Made by a program: the position numbers and the translations under genes. This document shows positions 8,234-16,878 of a stretch of DNA of 64,000 bases, piece after piece. The DNA comes from Hyphomicrobiales bacterium (lineage in GTDB: Bacteria > Pseudomonadota > Alphaproteobacteria > Rhizobiales > Rhizobiaceae). The notes under the pieces are model-generated. The model worked only from the letters and a program-made list of their open reading frames with translations, did not search any database and had not been told where the DNA came from. Each line of letters opens with the position of its first letter. Positions within the stretch are counted from its first letter, which is position 1. The stretch covers positions 1 to 64,000 of the forward strand of contig UBTY01000012.1 of the NCBI GenBank assembly GCA_900468535.1. Direction: 5' to 3'.

Positions 8234-9181
8234 ATGATCGCGCTGCTTTTGCGCCGCCTCGTCGGGCTCGTCGTCACCCTTCTCATCGTCTCGCTGCTGA
8301 TTTTCGCGGTCATGGATCTTCTTCCCGGCGATCCCGCCTCGATCATGCTCGGCACCTCGGCATCCCCGGAGACACTGGCTGCGCTTCGGCATGACCTTGG
8401 TTTGGACCAGCCGTTGATCCTGCGATACGGCCGCTGGCTGGCGGGGGTCTTCATGGGTAACCTCGGGCAGTCCTATACCTACGGCGTGCCGGTTGCCGGA
8501 TTGATCGTCGAGCGGCTGGCCGTCACTCTGCCGCTGGCGCTGCTGGCAATCGCCCTGTCGATGCTGATTGCCATTCCGCTGGGCGTTCTCGCGGCATCCC
8601 GGCGCGGTGGCATTGCCGACGTGATTGCTTCGGTCTTTTCCCAGCTTGGCATCGCGGTTCCGGCTTTCTGGATGGCCCTGTTGCTCATCATCCTGTTTTC
8701 GACCACGCTTGGCCTCATGCCGGCCGGAGGTTTCCCCGGGTGGAACAGTGGTTTCTGGCCGGCCTTGCGTGCGCTGCTGATGCCGGCGGTCGCGCTGGCC
8801 TTGCCGCAAGCGGCTGTGCTGACGCGGGTGACACGTTCCGCCGTGCTCGAAACACTCCACGAGGATTTCACGCGCACGGCACTGGCAAAGGGGCTGTCGG
8901 CCCGAAAGGTCCTGTGGCGGCATTCCGTGCCGAATGCCCTCGTGCCGATCTTCACGATCCTCGGACTGCAGTTCACCTTTCTCGTCGCCGGCGCGGTGCT
9001 GGTCGAAAATGTCTTCAACCTGCCCGGCCTCGGCCGTCTCGCCTATCAGGCCCTGTCGCAGCGCGACATCGTCGTCATGCAGGATGTCATCCTGTTCTTC
9101 GCGGCACTGGTCATCATCATGAACTTCCTTGTCGATCTCTCCTATTTGGCGATCGATCCGCGGCTGCGAAAGGAGCTCTGA
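8234..9181 (+). CDS. ABC transporter permease (DppB/OppB type)
   Basis: This 315-residue inner-membrane subunit has about six membrane helices. It begins MIALLLRRLVGLVVTLLIVS, the usual DppB start with one helix before a periplasmic loop. The EAA coupling motif for the ATPase is present (DFTRTALAKGLSARKVLWRH). The ATG at 8234 excludes the RIME-like repeat, which a longer frame from 8141 would translate. The second permease starts 1 base after this stop. It forms the importer channel with that permease and the binding protein at 6541. Confidence 0.93.
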   Translation: MIALLLRRLVGLVVTLLIVSLLIFAVMDLLPGDPASIMLGTSASPETLAALRHDLGLDQPLILRYGRWLAGVFMGNLGQSYTYGVPVAGLIVERLAVTLPLALLAIALSMLIAIPLGVLAASRRGGIADVIASVFSQLGIAVPAFWMALLLIILFSTTLGLMPAGGFPGWNSGFWPALRALLMPAVALALPQAAVLTRVTRSAVLETLHEDFTRTALAKGLSARKVLWRHSVPNALVPIFTILGLQFTFLVAGAVLVENVFNLPGLGRLAYQALSQRDIVVMQDVILFFAALVIIMNFLVDLSYLAIDPRLRKEL

Positions 9182-9182
9182 G

Positions 9183-10046
9183 ATGGCGCCGATCGTCTCG
9201 ACCGAAGCGTCCGTCAGCCGTCGCCGACGCAGATTGAGCCGGCGAACCAACCTCGTGGCCGGTGCCGCAATCGTGGCCTTTCTTGTGCTGGTCGCTGTCG
9301 TCTCGCTTCTGTGGACACCGGTACCCCCCGCCAAGATGCAGATCATTCACAAGCTCCAGCCGCCGCTCTCCTTCGGCCTGCTCGGCACCGATCAGTTCGG
9401 CCGCGATGTTCTTTCGATGCTGATGGTCGGCTGCTGGAACTCCCTGTCGATTGCCGTTCTGGCGGTCGCCATTGGCGGCACGATCGGTTCGATTGCCGGC
9501 ATTTCGGCCGCCGCTTTCCGCGGTGCGTTCGAGAGCATGCTGATGCGGATATGCGACGTGATTTTCGCGCTGCCGCCGATCCTGTCGGCGATGATTCTCG
9601 GCGCCTTTCTTGGACCGGGACGCTTCACCGCCATCGCGGCCATCGCCACGTTCCTGATTCCCGTCTTCGCCCGCGTCACGCTGGCAAGCGCGCTGCAGGC
9701 CTGGAGCCGGGACTACGTGCTTGCTGCCCGTGCCATCGGCAATACTCGCCTCGCGATCTCCGTCCGCCATGTATTGCCGAACATTGCCGGCCAGATCATC
9801 GTTCAGGCGACAATCCAGCTTGGGCTTGCGGTCCTGACCGAAGCCGGGCTCAGTTTCCTCGGTTTGGGTCTTGCGCCTCCGGCACCGACCTGGGGTCGCA
9901 TGCTCGCAGATGCGCAGACCTATCTCGCGCTGGCGCCGTGGCTGGCAATCCTGCCGGGCTTGGCAATTGCCCTGACTGTCCTGGGATTCAACCTGCTCGG
10001 CGACGGGTTGCGGGATCTGCTTGATCCAAGGGAAGCAAGCCGATGA
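9183..10046 (+). CDS. ABC transporter permease (DppC/OppC type)
   Basis: This 287-residue partner permease has a short arginine-rich cytoplasmic N tail, a first helix near residues 25-45, the LGTDQFGRDVLSMLMVG motif typical of DppC, and an EAA loop (DYVLAARAIGNTRLAISVRH). It starts 1 base after the DppB-type gene and is followed after 25 bases by the amidase, so the four genes are probably one transcript. No ATPase gene follows where dppD/dppF would usually stand. Confidence 0.93.
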   Translation: MAPIVSTEASVSRRRRRLSRRTNLVAGAAIVAFLVLVAVVSLLWTPVPPAKMQIIHKLQPPLSFGLLGTDQFGRDVLSMLMVGCWNSLSIAVLAVAIGGTIGSIAGISAAAFRGAFESMLMRICDVIFALPPILSAMILGAFLGPGRFTAIAAIATFLIPVFARVTLASALQAWSRDYVLAARAIGNTRLAISVRHVLPNIAGQIIVQATIQLGLAVLTEAGLSFLGLGLAPPAPTWGRMLADAQTYLALAPWLAILPGLAIALTVLGFNLLGDGLRDLLDPREASR

Positions 10047-10071
10047 CACCGAGCGACGACAGGGGTGCGCA

Positions 10072-11463
10072 ATGAGCGATACGGATCTGACGATCAGCGA
10101 ATTGAGGCGTCGTTTCGCCAAAAAGAGCCTGTCTCCCCTCGAATACTGGCTTGCGCTTGAAAGGCATATCGATCGCTGGGAGCCGACGATCTGTGCGCTT
10201 TACGCCTTCGATCGAGACACCGCCCGCCGTCAGGCGCAGGCCTCGACCGACCGCTGGTGGCGTGGTGAGACCCTGGGTTTGCTCGACGGCATACCGGTGA
10301 CCTTGAAGGAGCTCATCGCGACGAAGGGGCAGCCTGTCCCGCTCGGAACGAGAGCGACCGAATTGAAGCCGGCAACGGAGGATGCCCCGGTCGCAGCGCG
10401 CCTTCGCGAGGACGGCGCCGTCATCTTCGCCAAGACCACGTGCCCTGATTACGGCATGCTGTCGTCTGGGCTGTCGAGCTTTCATCACTTGACCCGCAAC
10501 CCGTGGGATATCACGCAGAACCCCGGCGGATCGAGTGCGGGCGCATCAGCCGCAGCCGCAGCCGGATATGGTCCGCTGCACATAGGGACTGATATCGGCG
10601 GCTCCGTTCGTCTTCCGGCAGGATGGACCGGAATTTTCGGCTTCAAGCCCAGCCACGGGCGCATACCGGTGGATCCCTACTATGTTGGGCGCTGCGCCGG
10701 ACCAATGACGCGCACGGTTGACGATGCGGCGCTGGCGATGGCTACGCTCTCGCGTCCGGACTGGCGCGACGGCACCAGCCTGCCGCCGAACGACCTGGAT
10801 TGGACATCGCTGCCTGTTGGTGTCGAGGGCTTGACGATCGGCCTCATGCTGGACGCCAGTTGCGGCCTTGCCGTCGACGATGAAGTCCTTGCGGCCGTCG
10901 AGCAGGCAGCGTTTCGCTTCGAGCGGGCGGGCGCGAAGATCGTTCCCGTCGGGCCGGTGCTCAGCCGCCCCATGCTGGATGGTTTGGATGCGTTCTGGCG
11001 CTCCCGCTTCTGGGGTGACATTGAGACGCTCGACGAGGAGCGCAGGAAGAGCATCCTTCCCTATATCTACAGCTGGGCGCTCGGCGCAGCCGGGATCAGC
11101 GGCGTCGAGGCGGTAAGGGGTTTCAATCAGACGATCGAAATGCGCAAGTCGTGCGGACGGCTGTTCTCGGAAGTGGACGCGGTGCTCTCGCCGACCAACC
11201 CGATCGTGTCCTATCCGGCGGACTGGGCTTCGCCGACGAACGACCCCGCCAAACCATTCGAACACATCTGCTTCACGGTGCCCTGGAACATGTCCGAGCA
11301 ACCGGCCGCTTCCATCAATTGCGGCTTTTCGAAATCCGGCATGCCGATCGGCCTGCAGATCGTCGGGCCACGTTTCGACGACCTGCGCGTTCTCGGTCTT
11401 TCGAAGGCGTTCGAAGAGTGGACGGGAGGCGTTACCTCCTGGCCGCAGCCGCCGATCAGCTGA
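10072..11463 (+). CDS. amidase (amidase-signature family)
   Basis: The 463-residue enzyme hydrolyses a carboxamide bond. The Ser-cisSer-Lys triad is visible: Lys79 in VTLKEL, the GGSSAGAS motif (Ser154/155) and the nucleophile Ser178 in GTDIGGSVR. ATG 10072 is chosen over an upstream in-frame start inside the permease gene. It is the last gene of the importer operon, so its likely substrate is the imported amide or a product of it. It could be annotated GatA-like by similarity, but no gatB/gatC genes are near and a catabolic role fits better. The 3' end overlaps the convergent NlpC/P60 gene by 8 bases. Confidence 0.92.
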   Translation: MSDTDLTISELRRRFAKKSLSPLEYWLALERHIDRWEPTICALYAFDRDTARRQAQASTDRWWRGETLGLLDGIPVTLKELIATKGQPVPLGTRATELKPATEDAPVAARLREDGAVIFAKTTCPDYGMLSSGLSSFHHLTRNPWDITQNPGGSSAGASAAAAAGYGPLHIGTDIGGSVRLPAGWTGIFGFKPSHGRIPVDPYYVGRCAGPMTRTVDDAALAMATLSRPDWRDGTSLPPNDLDWTSLPVGVEGLTIGLMLDASCGLAVDDEVLAAVEQAAFRFERAGAKIVPVGPVLSRPMLDGLDAFWRSRFWGDIETLDEERRKSILPYIYSWALGAAGISGVEAVRGFNQTIEMRKSCGRLFSEVDAVLSPTNPIVSYPADWASPTNDPAKPFEHICFTVPWNMSEQPAASINCGFSKSGMPIGLQIVGPRFDDLRVLGLSKAFEEWTGGVTSWPQPPIS

Positions 11464-12313
11464 TCGGGCGACGGTAGCCGGTAGGCTGTTCGTAGAGCCA
11501 GCCGATCCGTTTGATGGCCGCTTCGAAGTTTTCGCGGGCAACGGTCATGGTGTGGCCATTGGCATGGATGATCGTCTCGGGATCTTCCATGGCGGCGACA
11601 TGCCCCTTCCAGAAGACGAGATCGCCGCGTCGCAGTTCGCCCCGGTCGATAGGTTCGCCCAACCCCGCTGCCTGCATGTCGGTATCACGCGGCGCAGCGC
11701 GCCCGGTCATCAGCATCGACAGCTGGATAAGGCCGGAACAGTCGATACCAAGGCCGGAGCGTCCTCCCCAGAGGTAGGGAGTTTCGAGGAAACGGGCAGC
11801 GACATCGACGTAATCCTCGCCATGGCCGGTGCCGATGGGTGTCACATGCTTGGCAAAGATCGCCGTGCCGTCCTCGAGCACGGCATAGTGATTGCCGCGT
11901 GCTTCGGCCTCGCCGACGATACGAACGCGGCTGCCCATCGATAGAATCGCCGCGTAGGGCTTTCGCAGCTCTGGCTCACGATAGAGAAACGTCCGCTGCA
12001 CGGTGACGATGTGCGTCGGGGCCTCTCTCTGTTCGGAAAGCGCACTTTCGGGCAGATAGCCGACGTAACCATCCGACGATGCCTTGATCCAGCACCAGCC
12101 GTCCGCACGGTCGAAGACGGTCACATCCTCTCCCATCAGCAGTTCCGTATCTATGCCGATGCTGTCATCGGGTCTTGGGCGCAGTCCGACCACCGGGATG
12201 GCGATGCGTGCCGGTGTGCCGTCGACGAAACGAGGGGCGTCCACCTGGCCGCGAAGACCGCTCTCCGCGAGATCGGGGCGGTAGGCATGCAGGCGGCGAT
12301 CAAGAATAGTCAT
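11456..12313 (-). CDS. NlpC/P60-family hydrolase with SH3-type domains
   Basis: The 285-residue protein carries SH3-like repeats (about residues 30-160) and a C-terminal C40 peptidase domain. The catalytic Cys192 lies in GIDCSGLIQ, and His238 in WKGHVAAM, with a further His in IIHANGH. Such enzymes cleave gamma-D-Glu-diamino acid bonds in cell-wall peptides. No signal peptide is seen, so it may act on recycled muropeptides in the cytoplasm. The ATG at 12313 is preceded by AGAGGA; a longer frame adds 25 residues read from the MarR gene. It lies 10 bases behind the MarR gene. Confidence 0.9.
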   Translation of the reverse strand: MTILDRRLHAYRPDLAESGLRGQVDAPRFVDGTPARIAIPVVGLRPRPDDSIGIDTELLMGEDVTVFDRADGWCWIKASSDGYVGYLPESALSEQREAPTHIVTVQRTFLYREPELRKPYAAILSMGSRVRIVGEAEARGNHYAVLEDGTAIFAKHVTPIGTGHGEDYVDVAARFLETPYLWGGRSGLGIDCSGLIQLSMLMTGRAAPRDTDMQAAGLGEPIDRGELRRGDLVFWKGHVAAMEDPETIIHANGHTMTVARENFEAAIKRIGWLYEQPTGYRRPIS

Positions 12314-12323
12314 GTCATTCCTC

Positions 12324-12674
12324 TTACGGCGAAAGGCGCCGACCCTGCTCACGCACCCGGTCGCCGAGCTTTTCCAGATAGAGCGCACCGCCGACCGTTC
12401 GTTTGATCACGACATTCCGGCGGTCCCGCTCGTCGCGGATGCGATCCACAAGCCCGAGTTCCCCCATCGTATCCAGCGCTCTGGTGATGACGGGTTTGGT
12501 AACGTTGAGCTCTGCGGCCAGCCCACGCACTGTGTGCGGCGGCGGTACCAGATAGATATGCAGCAGGATGGCCATCTGGCGCAATGTCAAATCGCGCCCG
12601 TCCATCCGCACCTGATCGAGCGATACGCCGTACCAAAGTCCGAGTGCCTGGGAAGCTGTGAGTTCGATCGGCAC
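12324..12674 (-). CDS. MarR-family transcriptional regulator
   Basis: This small 116-residue protein consists almost wholly of a winged helix: LTLRQMAILLHIYL, then the recognition helix TVRGLAAELNVTKPVITRALDTM and wing IRDERDRRNVVIKRT. It lacks the long N- and C-terminal dimer helices of full MarR proteins, so dimerisation may differ. It lies between the M17 aminopeptidase gene (114 bases upstream) and the NlpC/P60 gene and is probably co-transcribed with the latter. The target is not known. Confidence 0.85.
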   Translation of the reverse strand: MPIELTASQALGLWYGVSLDQVRMDGRDLTLRQMAILLHIYLVPPPHTVRGLAAELNVTKPVITRALDTMGELGLVDRIRDERDRRNVVIKRTVGGALYLEKLGDRVREQGRRLSP

Positions 12675-12788
12675 GATCCCCCCGAAAAACGTTACGCATG
12701 CGTTTCATTTTCGGAGAGAGGAGGCACAAGTGCAATGGGAGCGGCGTCGCCGCCGCTCCGCAAGGTGAATAAAATTTTAACGATGTGC

Positions 12789-14177
12789 TTACCGCAGGCT
12801 CTGGCGAATGTGGTGGTAGAGCGCCCGGATCGCCTGCGCTTCGCCGCCGCCAGGCGAGTGCGGCCGCTCGGAAGGAGCCCATCCGTAGATGTCGAAGTGC
12901 GCCCAGCTCTTCGTGTTGCTGACGAAGCGCTTCAGGAACAGCGCGGCGGTGATGGCGCCCGCCATGCCGCCGGCCGGTGCGTTTGTTATGTCCGCGAACT
13001 TGCTGCGGATATCCTTTTCATAGCCCGCATAGAGCGGCAACCGCCACAGCGGATCATCCGTTTCGAAGCTTGCTTCCATCAGGTCCTGGGCGAGATCGGC
13101 ATCGTCGGTGAAGAATGGCGGCAGGTCCGGGCCGAGAGCCACGCGCGCTGCGCCGGTCAAGGTTGCCATGTCGATCAAGAGGTCAGGCGCTTCTTCGTCG
13201 GCGTATGACAGGGCGTCGGCGAGGATCAGCCTGCCTTCGGCGTCGGTGTTGTCGATCTGGACCGTCAGACCCTTGCGGCTGCGATAGATGTCGCCCGGGC
13301 GGAAGGCGTTCGACGAGATCGAGTTTTCGACAACAGGAACGATCACGCGCAGATCGACTTTCAGCTTCGCGTCCATGATCATCAGCGCGAGGCCCATGAC
13401 GTTTGCCGCGCCGCCCATATCCTTCTTCATCAGTGCCATGGAGGCGGCAGGCTTGATGTCGAGGCCACCGGTATCGAAGCAGACACCCTTGCCGACGAGG
13501 GTAATCTTGCGATGCCCTTTCTTGCCCCAGCGCAGTTCGAGCAGCCGCGGCGCGTCGGCGCTGGCGCGACCGACGGTGTGGACGAGCGGAAAATTCTGCC
13601 GCAGATCGTCGCCGCTTACCACGTTGATCTCGGCCTTGTAGTGCGCGGCAAGGCCACGGAACGCGGCCTCGAGCTCGTTCGGGCCCATGTCGTTGGTCGG
13701 GATGTTGATCAGGTCGCGCGCAAGAAACACGCCGGCCAGCTGTCGCTTGATATCGGCGCCGTCGGCGTCGCGCGGGATCATCAGCGTGGCGGCCGGGGAT
13801 TTTTCCGATTTATAGCGATCGAACCGATAGCTGCCGAGACCGAAACCGAGCGACAGGCGGTTGGCGGTCAAGGGAGCGGTTTCGATGTGCCAGTCTCCGG
13901 CAGGCAGGGCGCGCGCCAGCTTGCCGGTGATGTAAGGCTGCTCTGACGGATTGGTGCCGAGACCGAAGAGGGCGCCGCCGAGGTGACCTTCGGCGGTGGG
14001 GATCAAGAGCAGCGAGCCGCTTTCCGCCTTGTAGCCGGCCTTCTTCGCCCAATCGAGTGCAATCGGATCGATCGTTCCGGTCTCGATATGGGCAGGGGTG
14101 ACCGCGAAGATCGGCAAGGTCGAGCCACCCTTGGTGTTAAAGGGGGTGGGTCTCTCGATGAACTGATAGGGGGCCAT
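12789..14177 (-). CDS. M17 leucyl aminopeptidase family protein
   Basis: The 462-residue cytosolic exopeptidase removes N-terminal residues from peptides. The signature NTDAEGRLILADAL is present, as are the metal and catalytic motifs VGKGVCFDTGGLDIKP and MKKDMGGAANVMG. The N-terminal domain is divergent from standard PepA, as in the shorter PepB-like subgroup. The ATG at 14177 is read divergently from tadD. With the NlpC/P60 and MarR genes downstream it forms a second peptide-handling unit facing the importer/amidase operon. Confidence 0.92.
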   Translation of the reverse strand: MAPYQFIERPTPFNTKGGSTLPIFAVTPAHIETGTIDPIALDWAKKAGYKAESGSLLLIPTAEGHLGGALFGLGTNPSEQPYITGKLARALPAGDWHIETAPLTANRLSLGFGLGSYRFDRYKSEKSPAATLMIPRDADGADIKRQLAGVFLARDLINIPTNDMGPNELEAAFRGLAAHYKAEINVVSGDDLRQNFPLVHTVGRASADAPRLLELRWGKKGHRKITLVGKGVCFDTGGLDIKPAASMALMKKDMGGAANVMGLALMIMDAKLKVDLRVIVPVVENSISSNAFRPGDIYRSRKGLTVQIDNTDAEGRLILADALSYADEEAPDLLIDMATLTGAARVALGPDLPPFFTDDADLAQDLMEASFETDDPLWRLPLYAGYEKDIRSKFADITNAPAGGMAGAITAALFLKRFVSNTKSWAHFDIYGWAPSERPHSPGGGEAQAIRALYHHIRQSLR

Positions 14178-14210
14178 GATTATCCTTCGGGGGCGTCCGG
14201 GAATCGCTTT

Positions 14211-14236
14211 TTAACGGTCTGTTAGGGTTAACAGAC
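14211..14236. promoter_or_regulatory. inverted repeat with CtrA-like half-sites between the M17 gene and tadD
   Basis: GTCTGTTA (14217-14224), a 4-base gap and TAACAGAC (14229-14236) form a perfect inverted repeat. TTAA (14211-14214), 7 bases and TTAG (14222-14225) match the CtrA pattern TTAA-N7-TTAA except in one base. The site is placed to affect tadD, whose start is 85 bases downstream, or the divergent M17 gene. Confidence 0.45.
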
Positions 14237-14320
14237 TATTGCTGGAGTGAAGATTGCGTCAAAGCCTTTCCCTGTTCCGCTTTGAGGTCCGGCGCCGATA
14301 TCCGATTTCAGGAAAACGCG

Positions 14321-15145
14321 ATGCCTGCCTTGGCCAACACCCATTTCAAATCCCGCATTTTCCAGGGTACCGCCGCGGTGCTCGCCGTACTCGCCTTGAG
14401 CGGCTGCAACACCACCAAGGACCGAATGACGACCGGTTCAGTGCCGCAGCTGAGCAAACCGGTCGAGACGATGAACGACCAGGAGGTTCGCTCCGCAACG
14501 GATCGGGTCGGGCAGGCCTATGAGAAAAACCCGCGCGATCCGGTAAACGGCGTCAACTATGCCAACCTTTTGCGCATGCAGGGCAGGGACGCCCAGGCGC
14601 TGGCGGTCATGCAGCAGGTTGCCATCTCCAATCCCGCCGACCGCAATGTTCTGGCGGCTTATGGCAAGGCGCAGGCGGCCGCCGGCCAGCTGCAGCAGGC
14701 GCTCGATACGATCGGACGGGCACAGACGCCTGATCGCCCAGACTGGAAGCTGATATCAGCGGAAGGCGCGATCCTCGACCAGCTCGGCCGCTCGACCGAA
14801 GCGCGGCAGCGCTATCGCGATGCTCTCGACATCCAGCCGAACGAACCATCCATTCTCTCCAACCTTGGCATGTCCTACGTCCTGACGGGTGACCTGCGCA
14901 CGGCCGAAACCTATCTTCGCCAGGCTGCGGCGCAGCCATCGGCAGACAGCCGCGTCCGCCAGAACCTCGCGCTTGCCGTCGGTTTGCAGGGACGCTTCCC
15001 GGAAGCCGAGCAGATCGCACGGCGCGAACTCACGCAGCAACAGGCCGAGGCGAATGTCGCCTATCTGCGGGGCATGCTTTCGCAGCGCAATTCCTGGCAG
15101 AAACTTGCGTCGAAGGATGCCAGCGAAAGCACCGGCACCAACTGA
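14321..15145 (+). CDS. tadD: Tad pilus assembly lipoprotein TadD (TPR protein)
   Basis: The 274-residue outer-membrane lipoprotein probably acts as a pilotin or scaffold for the Tad secretin. The lipobox LALSGC puts the lipidated cysteine at residue 29. Tetratricopeptide repeats run from about residue 65 to 240 (for example EARQRYRDALDIQPNEPSILSNLGMSYVLTG split over two helices pairs). ATG 14321 follows an AGGAAA site. It stands apart from the other tad genes, separated from tadC by the opposite-strand LysE gene, so it must be co-regulated from its own promoter; the repeat at 14211-14236 is a candidate site. Confidence 0.88.
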   Translation: MPALANTHFKSRIFQGTAAVLAVLALSGCNTTKDRMTTGSVPQLSKPVETMNDQEVRSATDRVGQAYEKNPRDPVNGVNYANLLRMQGRDAQALAVMQQVAISNPADRNVLAAYGKAQAAAGQLQQALDTIGRAQTPDRPDWKLISAEGAILDQLGRSTEARQRYRDALDIQPNEPSILSNLGMSYVLTGDLRTAETYLRQAAAQPSADSRVRQNLALAVGLQGRFPEAEQIARRELTQQQAEANVAYLRGMLSQRNSWQKLASKDASESTGTN

Positions 15146-15149
15146 GGCC

Positions 15150-15782
15150 TCAACGGCCGCTGACGCCTGAAACGACGAGTTCCAATCCCAGGCCCGCCAT
15201 GACCGCGCCAGCCGTACGGTCGATCCACGCCTTCGCGGCGAGGTAGATCTGCCGTGGATGGTGTGCGGAGAAGGCCAGCGCCACGATCGAATACCATCCG
15301 GCTTCCACTGCAAATACACCGACGGGAAGGGCGAGCATCAGCCCGACAGGCACGGTCTTCGGAAGCAGCGCGGCGAAAATGCCGGCGTAAACCACGATAG
15401 TCTTCGGGTTGCTGATCTGCGTCAGCAGCGCGGTCATGAAGCTACGGCCGGGTGCGGGTTTCAGGGCCGCGGTCTCGCCGATGTCGAGCGGCTTGCTCGC
15501 GCCGCGCCAGATATTCAGGGCGATCCACGCAAGATAGGTTCCGCCGGCGATTTTGAGCCCGATGTAGAGCCATTCGAACTGCGAGAGCAGCGCCGTCAGG
15601 CCCGCCAGGGCGAGAATACTGAAGAAGGCGCCCCCGATCCCCATCCCCAAGGCGGCCGCAAGGCCGTCCACACGCGAGCGGGACACGGCGATCCGCGACA
15701 CCATGACGAAGCTCGGACCAGGGCTCATGGCGCCGATCGACAAGGCGGCAATGATGCTGAGAAAAACGCTTGCGGAAGACAT
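15150..15782 (-). CDS. LysE-family amino-acid exporter (RhtB type)
   Basis: The 210-residue inner-membrane protein has about six helices and the family motif GAMSPGPSFVMV near the N end, followed by GLAAALGMGIGGAF. Members export amino acids or their derivatives. ATG 15782 follows GGAG at a 6-base spacing; an in-frame start 11 codons further up lacks a site. It converges with tadD, with 4 bases between stops, and is not part of the pilus machinery. The exported compound cannot be inferred. Confidence 0.9.
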   Translation of the reverse strand: MSSASVFLSIIAALSIGAMSPGPSFVMVSRIAVSRSRVDGLAAALGMGIGGAFFSILALAGLTALLSQFEWLYIGLKIAGGTYLAWIALNIWRGASKPLDIGETAALKPAPGRSFMTALLTQISNPKTIVVYAGIFAALLPKTVPVGLMLALPVGVFAVEAGWYSIVALAFSAHHPRQIYLAAKAWIDRTAGAVMAGLGLELVVSGVSGR

Positions 15783-15881
15783 CGGCAACTCCGGGATAGT
15801 GCGACGAGACAGCATCAGTGCGTCTCACACTTCACCCCTGTTGTCGATGCTTGTGCGAGCGTCGCGCGCGCGTCCGTCCGA

Positions 15882-16865
15882 CTAGAACTTGTCCGAAACC
15901 TGGATCCCGGCCGGCCCGAGAATAACCGCGACGAGAACGGGCAGGAAGAACAGGATCATCGGCACCGTAAGCTTCGGCGGCAGGGCCGCAGCCTTCTTTT
16001 CCGCTTCGTTCATGCGTTCGTCACGACCTTCTTGTGCCAGCACGCGCAAGGCCTGCGAGACGGGCGTACCGTAGCGATCGGCCTGGATCAGCGCCTGCAC
16101 AACCGACTGGACAATCGGAATCTGCGTGCGGGTGCCAAGGTTTTCCAGCGCCTGGCGGCGGTCCGGCAGGAATGACAGTTCAGCGGTGGTCAGCACCATT
16201 TCTTCGGCGAGCGGCGGCGAAGCCTCGCCCAGTTCTTCCGAGACGCGCCGCATGGCGGCCTCGATCGAGATACCGGATTCGACGCAGATCAGCATCAGAT
16301 CAAGCGCATCGGGCCATGCGCGCTTGATCGAATGCTGTCGCTTTTTCATCTTGTTGGAGATGAAGATATTCGGAGCATAGAAGCCGAGATAGGCGAAGCA
16401 GAGCGTCGCGAGAAAGCGGATGGGCGTCGGCTTGTCGGCCAGGTGGTCGAGACCGAAGATCCAGAAGACCGCGACTCCGAAAAACACGAACGGCAGCAGA
16501 AAGCGCGCGACCAGGAAGGTGTTCAGCGCATTCTCCGAGCGATATCCGGCGGCGCGAAGCTTGTTCATGGTATTCTGATCGACCAGGGCCTCACGCAGAT
16601 TGAAGCGCTCGACGATCTGGCGAACCGAGTGGTTGTTCTGTGTGCGAAGCGATGCCTTGCCGCCTTGCTCGGCATTCATGCGGGCGCGCTCGCGGGCGCG
16701 CATCTGCTCGCGCTCGGTCGAGACCTCTTTCATGCGCTTGGCAAGGTCGCCACGCTCGAAGAAGGGGATGGCAAGCGTGTAGAGACTTGCAAATACCGCG
16801 ACCGCGACGAGCACGGCGATCAGCATGGAGGGGTCGGTCAGTTTGCTGGCGAGATCCGATGACAT
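15882..16865 (-). CDS. tadC: Tad pilus inner-membrane platform protein TadC
   Basis: The 327-residue type II secretion F-domain protein is one half of the membrane platform on which the TadA ATPase acts. An N-terminal helix (about 15-35) is followed by a charged coiled region, two helices near residues 115-165, the F domain (DALDLMLICVESGISIEAAMRRVSEEL) and a C-terminal helix (PMILFFLPVLVAVIL). A GAGGAAG ribosome site precedes ATG 16865. It is the last gene of the cpaA-to-tadC run and lies 13 bases after tadB. Confidence 0.93.
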   Translation of the reverse strand: MSSDLASKLTDPSMLIAVLVAVAVFASLYTLAIPFFERGDLAKRMKEVSTEREQMRARERARMNAEQGGKASLRTQNNHSVRQIVERFNLREALVDQNTMNKLRAAGYRSENALNTFLVARFLLPFVFFGVAVFWIFGLDHLADKPTPIRFLATLCFAYLGFYAPNIFISNKMKKRQHSIKRAWPDALDLMLICVESGISIEAAMRRVSEELGEASPPLAEEMVLTTAELSFLPDRRQALENLGTRTQIPIVQSVVQALIQADRYGTPVSQALRVLAQEGRDERMNEAEKKAAALPPKLTVPMILFFLPVLVAVILGPAGIQVSDKF

Positions 16866-16878
16866 CGCGCTTCCTCGG

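Noticed and set aside
6556..8454. 632-residue open frame on the - strand across the binding-protein gene
   Set aside because: It is an antisense shadow of the family 5 binding-protein gene and runs through the RIME-like repeat. It is rich in Arg/His with no domain.
12349..13208. Open frames opposite the MarR and M17 genes
   Set aside because: They are antisense shadows of genes with clear motifs.
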